From an uncultured Pseudomonadales bacterium (lineage in GTDB: Bacteria; Pseudomonadota; Gammaproteobacteria; Pseudomonadales; Pseudohongiellaceae), in contig CAMYOK010000002.1 of assembly GCA_947259995.1 (NCBI GenBank), positions 784,881 to 848,880 on the forward strand: DNA of 64,000 nucleotides, in the 5' to 3' direction. Below the pieces are notes generated by a model, which was not told where the DNA came from, did not search any database, and was given only the letters and a program-made list of their open reading frames with translations. The first letter of the stretch is position 1. Each line of letters begins with the position of its first letter. Below are positions 19,062 to 30,600 of the stretch, one piece after another. The translations under genes were made by a program, and so were the position numbers.

Positions 19062-20138
19062 GTGAGCATTAGTAATATACACAAAAGACTACTGGACAAC
19101 TTAAGCACTAGCATCATTGTCTTTGACGATGAGCTAAAGCTGTCCTACATCAATTTGGCCGCTGAGAGCTTGCTTGCTATAAGCGGGCGGCAAATTCAGA
19201 ACGCTTGGATTGGAGATATTTTTCACAACGCTGAGCAAGACATTGCGGACATCACCAATGCCGCCAATACCCAGCATAGCTTCACCAAAAGACGAACTGA
19301 CCTGCAGCTGCCACAAGGGCGAACAATTCTTGTGGATTACACCATTACTCCTCTGAATGAGACCGAGAACATGCAGGTTCTGATGGAGTTGTATGGACTT
19401 AACTATGCCGAGCGCATCAACAAAGAGGAGGCTCTCGTTTCTACCCACGAAACCACTCGAGAGCTCGTCAGAGGGCTTGCCCATGAGATCAAAAACCCCT
19501 TAGGGGGCATTCGGGGGGCTGCCCAGCTACTTGCGCGAGAGCTGCCCGACAGCGAGCTCACAGATTACACCAATGTCATCATTGAAGAGGCAGACCGCCT
19601 GCATAACCTAGTCGACCGCTTAGTAGGCTCTAAGAAATTGCCCGAGTTGCAGGCTATCAATATTCACGAGGTCTTAGAGCGTGTGCGCAGCTTAATCGAG
19701 GCAGAGGTCGCAGATAAAGACATACTGATTGAACGCAATTACGACCCCAGTATCCCAGACGTCATGGCTGACTCTGAACAATTGATACAAGCGGTCCTAA
19801 ATATTGTGCGCAATGCGATGCAAGCACTGGAGAGTCCGAATGTACGACATAAGACTGGCACCATCATGCTCACGACACGCGTCCTTCGCAATATCACCAT
19901 TGGGGCCGTCTTTCATCGTTTGGCCGCACGCATCGAAATCATCGACAACGGGCCAGGAATTCCTGAGGAATTAATTTCCAGTATTTTTTATCCCATGATC
20001 AGTGGGCGGGCAGAAGGAACAGGCCTAGGACTCTCAATAGCTCATTCAATCATAAAGCAACACAAGGGCATGATTGAGTGCAGCAGTAAGCCAGGCCAAA
20101 CGATATTTGCGATATTTATCCCGGTTGCCGATGCATAA
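19062..20138 (+). CDS. glnL: GlnL (NtrB), nitrogen regulation sensor kinase/phosphatase
   Basis: From GTG 19062 the product is 358 residues, the usual NtrB length. An open frame continues to 18942, but its extra 40 residues overlap the regulatory region and look unconserved. Residues 5-115 form a PAS domain, and GLAHEIKNPLGGIRGAAQLL is the H-box with the phosphorylated His. The kinase N-box (IVRNAMQAL), G1 (DNGPGIP) and G2 (GTGLGLSIAHS) follow. NtrB phosphorylates or dephosphorylates NtrC under PII control. It is soluble, with no membrane helix. Confidence 0.94.
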   Translation: MSISNIHKRLLDNLSTSIIVFDDELKLSYINLAAESLLAISGRQIQNAWIGDIFHNAEQDIADITNAANTQHSFTKRRTDLQLPQGRTILVDYTITPLNETENMQVLMELYGLNYAERINKEEALVSTHETTRELVRGLAHEIKNPLGGIRGAAQLLARELPDSELTDYTNVIIEEADRLHNLVDRLVGSKKLPELQAINIHEVLERVRSLIEAEVADKDILIERNYDPSIPDVMADSEQLIQAVLNIVRNAMQALESPNVRHKTGTIMLTTRVLRNITIGAVFHRLAARIEIIDNGPGIPEELISSIFYPMISGRAEGTGLGLSIAHSIIKQHKGMIECSSKPGQTIFAIFIPVADA

Positions 20139-20223
20139 ATAGCAGAAGATTATTTAATCAAGTATGTGAGATTTGGGTTCCATTATTTATGCCCAACGAA
20201 ATCTATGAATAGGATGAATGATT

Positions 20224-21639
20224 ATGAGTAAGCACAATTCAGTCTGGGTACTCGACGACGACAAGTCGATTCGCTGGGTGCTAGAGAAGTCTTTAACTCG
20301 CACCGGCCTAAGTACTCAATGCTTTGAAAGCGGAGAAGATCTTCTGCATCGGCTGGAGCGTGAGCGGCCAGACGCCATCATCAGCGATATTCGCATGCCT
20401 GGCATCAATGGTCTCGATCTCCTCTCCACTGTTCACGATCAATACCCATTACTACCAGTAATCATCATGACCGCGCACTCGGATCTCGATAGCGCCGTGT
20501 CCTCTTATAGTCGTGGTGCATTCGAGTACTTGCCAAAGCCTTTTGACATCGACGAAGCAGTGGCGATGACAGTGCGTGCTCTGCAACATGCGAAAGAGAA
20601 GAGTACGGACGCCCCTGTTCAGTCGTTCGAAACACCAAAAGATATTATTGGTGAAGCGCCGGCTATGCAGGAAGTGTTTCGCGCTATCGGCCGACTCTCA
20701 CAATCCAACATCACCGTATTAATTAACGGTGAGTCTGGTACAGGTAAAGAGCTCGTAGCACATGCACTGCACCGCCACAGCCCACGCAAGGACAAACAGT
20801 TTATTGCGCTGAACGTCGCAGCCATCCCAAAAGATCTTATCGAATCGGAACTCTTTGGGCACGAGAAAGGTGCCTTTACCGGTGCTACCGCGCAGCGCAC
20901 TGGTCGTTTCGAACAAGCCAACGGCGGCACACTATTCTTGGACGAAATTGGGGATATGCCAGCGGATACTCAAACGCGCTTATTGCGAGTCCTTAGTGAT
21001 GGGGAGTTCTATCGCGTTGGTGGCCACACACCGATCAAAGTAGACGTCAGAATCATTGCTGCCACACACCAAAACCTCGAAGCCTTGGTGGGCAAACACC
21101 TTTTCCGAGAAGATTTATTCCACCGCTTGAACGTCATTAGAATTCATATCCCGAGATTGCGTGATCGCCGCGAGGACATTCCGCGTTTGGCGCAACACTT
21201 TTTAGCGAAGGCGGCCGAAGAGCTAGAGACCGAACCAAAGATCTTCCGCCCCGAAACAGAGAAGTATCTCACTGGCCTAAACTGGCCAGGCAACGTGCGC
21301 CAACTAGAGAACTTCTGTCGCTGGATCACTGTTATGGCCTCCAGCCGTGAAGTGCATATCGATGACTTACCGCCTGAGTTAATGGAAGTGCAGGCCCAGG
21401 TATCTAATGCCGGAAGTTGGTCACAACTGCTCTATAACTGGGCAGACCAAGAGCTCAATCTTGGGCATCGAGAAATTCTCAACCAGGCAACGCCAGTTTT
21501 TGAAAGAACGATGATCGAGGTTGCACTAAAACACACCGCAGGCAGAAGACGTGACGCAGCAATGTTACTTGGCTGGGGTCGCAACACCTTGACCAGAAAG
21601 ATCAAGGAACTCGATATAGACAGTACTGATGAGGGCTAG
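20224..21639 (+). CDS. glnG: GlnG (NtrC), sigma-54-dependent nitrogen response regulator
   Basis: The 471-residue protein has a receiver domain (phosphoacceptor Asp in ISDIRMPG), a central AAA+ domain and a Fis-type helix-turn-helix at the end (RRRDAAMLLGWGRNTLTRKI). The AAA+ part carries GESGTGKE (Walker A), the sigma-54-contacting GAFTGA loop and LDEIGDMP (Walker B). It would bind the dyads at 17056, 17086 and 18911. ATG 20218 and ATG 20224 are both in frame; AGGA at 20211-20214 gives better spacing to 20224. Confidence 0.95.
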   Translation: MSKHNSVWVLDDDKSIRWVLEKSLTRTGLSTQCFESGEDLLHRLERERPDAIISDIRMPGINGLDLLSTVHDQYPLLPVIIMTAHSDLDSAVSSYSRGAFEYLPKPFDIDEAVAMTVRALQHAKEKSTDAPVQSFETPKDIIGEAPAMQEVFRAIGRLSQSNITVLINGESGTGKELVAHALHRHSPRKDKQFIALNVAAIPKDLIESELFGHEKGAFTGATAQRTGRFEQANGGTLFLDEIGDMPADTQTRLLRVLSDGEFYRVGGHTPIKVDVRIIAATHQNLEALVGKHLFREDLFHRLNVIRIHIPRLRDRREDIPRLAQHFLAKAAEELETEPKIFRPETEKYLTGLNWPGNVRQLENFCRWITVMASSREVHIDDLPPELMEVQAQVSNAGSWSQLLYNWADQELNLGHREILNQATPVFERTMIEVALKHTAGRRRDAAMLLGWGRNTLTRKIKELDIDSTDEG

Positions 21640-21646
21640 AACCAGC

Positions 21647-21680
21647 GTGGCGATCACTAAGTGTTTTTAGCGATCGCCAC
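21647..21680. terminator. Hairpin between convergent glnG and mshQ, possible bidirectional terminator
   Basis: GTGGCGATC (21647-21655) and GATCGCCAC (21672-21680) form a perfect 9-bp stem with a 16-base loop. It sits exactly between the two convergent stops. No clean T tract follows on either strand, so termination is only likely. Confidence 0.5.
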
Positions 21681-21686
21681 ATTAGC

Positions 21687-24600
21687 CTATGGCGTTGCGC
21701 TGTTGTAGATCTCGCGCCAGTTGATAATACGATCATGCATGCGGTACTGACCGAACTCTATCTGTCCTGTCGGATCTTCATTATAGTCATCATCCGCATC
21801 ATCCCATTCAAAACCAAGATAACTTAAGCCCGCCGCATTCAAATCCAAGGTGATGTCTACAGTGCCGCTATTATTCTCGCCTGGAGCCGATGTCTCTAAT
21901 GGGCTATCTGATGGGCTCGCTACATCCTCGAACCCCTGCGTTTGACCTTCCAGGAAGGTCACGGTGTCTGGCGCGGTTAGCGTTGTCTCACCAGAATCAA
22001 GATCATCTGTGTAAGTGCCGCCCACGAAACTCAGATCAGCAACATCAATGATACTGCAGTTATCTAAGGTGTTTCTAACGAACTCAGAACCGTTGTAATA
22101 CTCCACTAAGAAAGTCAGCGCCAAGTCTTCGGTCTCTGGACCATAGGCATTGTTGACGATCATACGTCCATAGCGGAATTCATGTTCGTCGATCAGATAA
22201 TATAAAGCAGTGCCAGGCTCGGTCGGTAAGACATCGAGATCAACATTTAGCACCCCCAACGAGGTCAATGGATCAACTCGCGCGGGGTCCACAGTCACGC
22301 CATCGTTATCTGTTGGCTTGAATGCAATCTGCATATTCGGGAATGGCCCATCCGGAGTCGCTGGTGTGTTGCGCTGGAACTTTAAATTGCCCGTGAGTGT
22401 CAGAATGCCGTTGTTCCAGGTTGTCCCGAAGCTACTGGCCAAGCTCACATTAGCCAAACGACTGCTGTAATCCACATCATCGGCAGCATCAACATCATCG
22501 ATCGCGACTAAGCTAAGCTCTGCGTACAAATCAAGTTTCGCGTAATCACCACGGTAATTAACCGTCGTGTAGTTACCGCTATCTGTTAAACCCTTCGCCG
22601 TAAGCTCCAGCTCTACCTCGAACGACTCATCCATATAGGTGAAGGCCGAATCAGGCGTACAAGAAGCATCCGCACGCCCCGTAAGGTCGCTTTGCGTCAC
22701 ACTGAATAAATTAGGGATGAACCGACCCACATTGAGTACTCGACCTTCAACATTCGCGGTGCCTAGATACGGGATCACGACATCACTGGCATTGACGATA
22801 TCCGCACGTAGGTCGATCACCCCTACTTCGTTATACACGACGCTATGAGTGTTGACCCCAGAGGAGAAGCCATCAAAATCATCGTTACTCAATACTCCAT
22901 CGATGCCACCTGGCACCTTTGATTCAATAATACTGAGTTTGACGCTGTAGTCTCCGGCGTCTGAGTCGACATCAAAATTAGGGGTTGCATGATTGCCCGA
23001 TAGATCAGCACCGCTATCTGGCACGCCATCATTATCAGTATCATCACCCGACTCCCATGCAACGGCGGTGATGGTAGTGTCAAACGACTGACCAGCAACA
23101 CGCCAGAAACTGCCAGTGTGATCGGCTGCGTAAGACTGGTCACTAGAGCCATTGTTGGCACGCCCATCACTGAAGTCGATATCGAAGCCGAACGGGCGCA
23201 CAATAAATTGATTACTAGTCGCAGTGATTGTATCGCCTGACTTCGTTGCTAATAGAGGGTCAACATTGTCCCCAAATGGAATATCGAACTCAGAGTGCAG
23301 GCGCATGCGCCCGACATCGGAGTAATTGATCACGATTGGGGCTCCAGGCACGCCACCGCCAAGATCCGTCATCGTTATTTCGACATCCGTGTAATTGATT
23401 GGGTCCGACTCATCAATCAGTGCGACTTCGGTGCCATTAACTTCAAAACTTTCCGTTGCCGTCACACATGAAGTTGGATCCTCACACTCTGCTGCAAAGC
23501 CTAGGTCTAAAGTTTCGCCCACGGAGAATAATGGTTCACATACACCTGGGTTCGTATTTGAGGAGTTGACCACTTGCACATACAAAACCGAGGCATTGGG
23601 ATTCACATTCGAGGGCTTGCCAGCGATCTGTAATGGAATAGGGGTGACAGAATCGCCAGTGCCAGAATTAAACACCCGCAAGCCAACTTGTGAGACCGAA
23701 TAATTAGGGTCTTCCCCTGCAATCTCAGTGTTGGCGTTGTCCGTCACATTCAAGTTCACAACTTCAGGGTCCGTAGACGGCCCAGTATAGTCAAAATGCA
23801 ATGTGACACTCTCTTCATTAGCAGGGAATGTATAGGTCCCAGCTCCGTCATTAACGGTGCCATTGGCTAGGGAACCTGTGCCACTAAGAATCCGTGACCA
23901 ATTCCCTTTATTTGTGCTGCTAGTCAAATAGATTGAAATAGCCCCTGGAATGACCGGCGAGTGTGCCGCATCGTGGGCAGTAATTGTGACCTCGGCTCCG
24001 ACACAGGCAACTCCAGACGTGGTGCCATTGGTCACGCCATTAATTGAAATTTCGTAATGGTTCACCCCAAGTGGGCTTACATCACAATTACTTGTCTGTG
24101 CAGTTAATTTCACATCGTCTATTGAGAACGTACCGCCAGTCAGGTAGCCCGACGAAATCCTAAACCTAATCTCCACACTCGGCCCCGTCGGCATTCCTAA
24201 GCTCAGATTGCCGGATAAACCATTGCCATTAGCCACATTCGGGATATTCGTGCCGCGTTTATAGGTTTTGATAGGTACCCATGAACCAACATTGTCGCGC
24301 ATCTCTACGACAAACTCGTCGCTCAGATCTAGATTGGTGAAGTTGTAGCTAAAGCTCAGAAGTAAATTCGAATCTAACGTAGCACCACTTAAGTCTATTG
24401 ACCGCGTCAAGCTAGCATTCGATGTTCCACTGGCACGTCGGAACACGGCCTTGCCACCGAACACTCTGACGTTACCGGCACTGGCACCGCTCCCCCCTGA
24501 TGCATCATCACTTTCTGCCCAGTTTGTCGCCCAAGCATTGCTGCCATCTTGATTGGCGTAAGAGACGGTACTGAAATTATCGAGATAATTAAGCGTTACA

Positions 24601-27600
24601 CCTTCGGTATAGGTAAACAATGGCGCCTCGGCGCCCGTACCAGGTGGGTGACCTTCCCGCGCAATTCCGTTAGTCACATCAACATTGACTGTGCCGCCAG
24701 CGGACTGGTTCAAACTCAATATGACCGTTCCTCCATCGCTTGGAACGAAGGTATAGATAGCCGCGCCATCATCCGCCGCGCCATTGGCCAAGGAACCATT
24801 GCCGGAGATCAGCGTCCAATTACCATCATTGGTACTGGCGCTTAATCGGATCGAACCTGAATAATCAGTATCACGATCGTGGGTCAAACCCTCGTGCTTA
24901 CTGATACGCAAATGTAGCCCGGCCGCAGAGCATACACTCGGGTCACCACCCACTTCAGAAATACGGAAGTGCCCAATATAGCCATCTTCTACTACGTGTA
25001 GCGCATCGATGAGAAGATCACTTGTATTGCCAGTGCTCACGAACACCCCTTGCTCTACGTCACCCAAGAAAAGATTCTCGGTGCTTACTCCCGACGTGAG
25101 ATCGATCTCAGTGACATCATCTTGGCTTGCATAGGTGCCACCCACGGGGTCATTACTTGGCCCTGCCCCAGTATTAACTAAATCATCATTCGTATCTTGA
25201 AAAGTGAAGATATGCGATTCGATTGTGGCATTCGGATCACTTGGGTCAACACGCTTATAGTAACCGCTTGCGATCGCATCATCGTCGCCACTGCTACCTA
25301 AATAAGTAGACACGTCTAGGATCTCGGTGGCCGTCCCTGCATTCGGATCATAACGGTACAAGCTATTATTGTTGATCGTTAAATTATTGGAACCGATAGT
25401 CGAACCCGGCCCTGCTGCCGTGACGGCGATATCGATCGTGCCATCTTCGTTCACGTAAACAGCAGTAATATTATTGTCGTCAGGGTTTGGGCCACCGAAG
25501 ATTGCACTGCCGTCAAACAACATTGAGGTAGTGCCGAGGATTGGGTCATAAACGACAAGATCACCCGGTTCAAAACTCAGTAGATTGCCGCCGACTCCGA
25601 TACTACTTGAAGTATTCGCAGAGATAACGACATGCCCATTTTTCAATAAATGTACGGCATCGGCGTCATTAATATTGAAACCAAGCGCGCTATTATCAAG
25701 AAACATTACTGCGGTGTCTGTCACAGGATCGTAGATAAAATAGTCATCGTCTTCTATCCCAGACAAGCCACCAATACTAGTTTCTTCATCCAAAGAGCTA
25801 ACCGAGAGTAAGAATTTTTCCTGCGAGGCTACAGGTGGACCAACGATTTGCGTGATATCGGTATCCGAATCATTCGTGTCATCTACATCGAAATTAAAGG
25901 CGCCGGGTGACACAGAGGCTACGTTAGTGACAAAGTCACCGTCTGGGCCCGTTACATCGACTGTCAAAGTAATATCTGTGCTGGCCCCCATGGCGAGCGA
26001 GCCGGCGTAAGTACAGGCCAAATCACCAGGCGGTGTCGGGCATGACCAGCCCGTGCCGGCGGCCGTTTGGAAAGTCACGCCTGTGGGTTCGACGTCATTC
26101 ACAGTTATGGTCGCAGTGGTCGCATCAGGGCCGTTATTGGTGACGCGTAAGGTATACACCCCTGTTGCACCACTCTCCAGAATGTCATCTACGAATTTAT
26201 CGATAGTAAGATCGATTTCTACCCCTTTCACCACAGTGCTCGTACTGTCGATATTATTATTGTTAGCCTGCTTGTCGTCGATATCATTGATATCGAGGTT
26301 GCCGCCTTCCAGATCGTTGACGTTGTCGAACTGCGGTGCCCGGTCACAATCCTCAGGATCGGGGATGACGCCATTGCTCGTGACTGGGCAGCTCCCACCT
26401 GAGTGCAGCACACGTACCGAGTTTTTCACGTTATTATTGCGTAGCGGGTAGTCTGTACTATTGCCCACATCAACAGTCAATGTGATAGGCGGGAGTGACT
26501 CTCCACCCGCTAGCTCGCCTGAGGTTGCGCCACCTGTCCATGTCGAAGCGATATCGTAAACGCAGGAATATGCCCCAGGGTCGAGAGTAACACTGCAAGA
26601 CCAACCACTACCGGACGCCCCGCTAGTGTTAGCGAAAGTCATCCCGTTCGGTAATAGGCCAGCAACGAGTATTTCGCCATCGGCATAACCGCCATCAACA
26701 CCGCCGTTGCCGTTATTCCTTACGTCAATCTGATAAGTCCCAGTTTGGTTGACCTTAAACGTGCTAGTTTCACTCAGCAGTACTTCAATATCTGCCACTG
26801 GGAAGTTAGTGACACTGATGACTTCCGAAATCAGCATTACTAGATCTTGTTCAGCGCTATAGCGAGTAGTGATCTGCTCGGCCTCTTGATCTGGTTTTGC
26901 AAACTCATAGAGCAAGGTGCCTGGGTTGCCGCCGTTGATATAATGCGTATCGACGTCGATCCCCCAGGTATTGCCAAAACGCGGCCCACCGCTACTAACG
27001 TCTGGTCCGGCATTATCTATCTCGTAACCGTCACCGTTAACCCCGCCCGTAGAGTTGAACTCATAATACCCAGTAGTGCCACTAAAGGTATAAACAGGCC
27101 GAGTGACTGTAGAGTTAAATTCTTGTCCCAATGGATTGAGCGAAGAGGTTATATTCGTGAACGACGTTGAACCCGGCGCAGTTTGTAATCCGAGCCCTTC
27201 GGCATTGTCAGGCGAATTCAATGTCTCGTCGCCTTCCATGGTGATATGGGTGACCTGACCATTTGGAAGGTTCATTGCAGCATCATTGGTTGCCATGCGG
27301 AAGTTTCTTGGCACCAAAGTGAACGATGAGTCTTGAAACGGTTGAAAGCCCTGGAATAGATTGACGACCCTAAGCCGTTCATCCGTATGCTCATAGATGA
27401 CGACCATCCCCCATCCACCGGCACAGGCTTGCGTATCACTCCATGGCACGCCATTTTGAACCGTTAAGTCTTTAAGGGTGAAGCTCGCATTGCCCGTGAC
27501 GATTGCAGTCACATCCTTATAGCCTGTGAAGTAATCTACATCGTTCGAGCCGGTATTATCGATTAAATAAATTTCATCCGCTGTGATGGACGTTTCACTG

Positions 27601-30600
27601 CCTGTCACCCCAAAAGTGACCTCGCTATCTACCTGCCCAAGGCTATCGCTGCCCGAACCACCCCAGTATAGATGTGCAGCCGTGACGCTTGCCCCCGCTG
27701 GCAGGGTCAAGGTCGCCGATGCACCTGTTGAAAAATTCACGAAATTACAACCCAAGGGAGTCGGCGAATCTTCATTATAAGTAGAACGCAACGTCGCACC
27801 GATAGCTCGGTAACTCATGTTTCCAGAGTAGGTTTGCTCTAGCAATACCGGCACATAGTCGCTTGCTAATGGGGTTCCTGCAATCAAAGGTTCGAACGCC
27901 ACTACCACTTGCGTGCCAAGGGGTTCATTATAGAATTGCAGCTCATCTTCTATACTTGTTATCCCAGCCGCAGGCAACCTTCCTGCCGCACCAATAAAAC
28001 GCGCTGTAGCATCATTAGGATCGGCACCGGGTCTAGGGTTAGCGACAGGCGTTGGAGCCTGCCCAAATTTGCGTTCTAAGTACTCAGGAACGGGGGTATT
28101 AGCGGCATAAAACCAATCTGCATCGAAACTGCTTGCGACCACCACTAAAGAATTATTGGCTTGTGTTGTTATGTCGGTAGTTCTTACACCAGAGCCCGAA
28201 GATGTATTAACAGGACCTGTTGCGGCAGGGCTTGCCGCCACAGGGAAGCTTTGCTCTACCCCATCGACAGCTAAAAGACACATGGCTCGCTCTGTAGAGC
28301 CGCCAGTAAAAGAACCTGTATAAGGGCCGGTTCCCGTTGGCAAGTCAGCCTCTAAAATGCCCCATATTTCTGTATTACTATCATTGCCACCAGCGCTGGC
28401 ACTGGTACGACTGATCAAAGTCATCGCCTGCCCAGCGAAGGTCGCCGTACTCACATTAGTCAATGACGTGCCCGACACCAGCATCAGCACCATTCGTCCG
28501 CGCTGATTTGCGATAGGCGACTGTGCCGGAATTGCGATCGTCGTGCTATTGCCAACGACACAAGAAGCATCACCATTCACGGCAGGCAGACAAGAGCTTA
28601 CTGTGAGGCTTGGGTCAGACACTGCATCGACAATGATCGCATTATCGGTAGCATCAAAATTGACGATCTCTGCGTGCGGAGTACTGAAATCAAGGATGAC
28701 GACACCGTCATCGTCCGCATGATATTTATAAGATGCGACACCATTATCGTCCCCAGCTGATTCGCTTAATAAGCCACTGCCAGTGTTAACGAGCCAATTA
28801 CCATGCAGGGTGTTTGTCCCTAAAGTAATTGTGCCTTCGTAATCTACGGCAAAACCGCCCAAGCTATCGCGAATCGTAAATGTCACGGCTTCGACTTCAC
28901 ACGCAGTGCTATTGCCGCTATGACTAATCTCGATTGTGCACAAACCTACCGCGATATTTTTATCATAAGCATTGGCGTTATTCTGTGGATCCGTCGTCGC
29001 CCCATCAGTAATATTGATATTTACACTACCGTCAGCACCAGGGTGCGTGAAACGCAGTACAATGACTCCAGCATCACCAGAAACAAACTGATAGGTCGCA
29101 CTACCATCACCACTGATTGGGTCGGTTAATGTTCCCTCGGCATTTGCCGCAACACTTGTTTTAGCCCAAGTTCCCCGACCAGAGCTCGTTGAGAGATTGA
29201 TGGTCCCCGTATACCCTGTGACTGCGGCGCCACCACTATCGACTAAGGTAATAGTGATCTGTTCTGGTGAACAGACGTCCATCGCTTCACTGTGAGTTAC
29301 TCGAAAAGTACAGGCACTCACCACGAAGTTCGCATCATAAATGCCTGCTGGCGCACTAACGCCGCTGGCAGTAACATTGAAATTTACAGTTTCGGCAGTA
29401 TTGTCTTGGAAGTTGAGGACGATTTCCCCAGCGTCGCTGGTAAGGAAGGTATAGGTTGCCGCACCATCGTTGGCGGCACCGTTATCTAAAGTGCCAAGGG
29501 CATTACTTGGAGTGCTGGTCTTTGTCCAGTTACCGCCAGTGACCCCCGTAGTGGTTAGGTTCACATTGCCAGCATAGCCAGTGACCAAGGCTCCATTCGC
29601 ATAAACACCAATGGTAATGGCGTCAGAGGTGCAGACATTTCCTGCGGTGTCATGACTAAGGCGGAAGGAACAAGCTCCCACAATTAAGCCAGCCCCATAA
29701 TTTTCCGTGCCATAGCTACCGGACGTTGCGTCAAACGAATAGGTACCAGTGGATGGCGCTGTAAAGTTTAGTATTACAGAGCCTGCATCCGCTGCAGCAA
29801 ACTCATATTGGGCAATGCCATCGTTTGCCGTTAGATTATCGAATCGAGCAGGGGTCCCTGTATTGAGTGTGTAGTTGCCGAGCCCAAGACTATTGGTAAT
29901 GGTGACTACCCCAGCAAAATCTGGAACCGGATTTGAGTTCGAATCCACCACGCTGATTGTCACAGGGGTTGAGCTTGCACAAACTCCGACGCTGGCAGCA
30001 TGGGATATCTCGAGGTGATAACTGACAATAGAGACTGTATTTGACTCTACAAAAGTACTGCTACCTGATGGCGTGAAACGAATTCGTCGATCGCCTAAGG
30101 CGCCGGTAATCTGCAGATCATCGAAAGTCGCTAGCCCATTCGCCGCCGTTGCTCTGGTAAGAGTGCCACCTAAAGTCCCCGCGCCAGACCCTATTGAGGC
30201 AGTGATATTAACGCCACTAACAGGATTGCTAGCACCGTCTAGCAAGCGAACGATGGTTGACTGGGCAAACACGGCGCCACTTTCTGCTGCACTTGAGGGT
30301 TGTTGGGTAATCTCCAACGTCGGCGGTAGATAACGCACTATCACTACCCCAGAGCCCCCGGCAGCGCCAGCATCCCCTGTGGGCCCGTTGCCACTACCAC
30401 CGCCGGCGCCACCGCCACCACCGGTGTTCGCCAATCCTGCAACGGGGCTCACTGAGCTACCGCCATTGCCGCCCCCCCCTTGGCCACCTACGCCTGCGCC
30501 ACTCGAACTATTGTTGCGTTTACCACCGGCGCCACCGCCAGCAAACCAACCACTAGCACCGACACCGGTCCCGAAAGTTGCAGAAAAGTCTTGTCCGATA

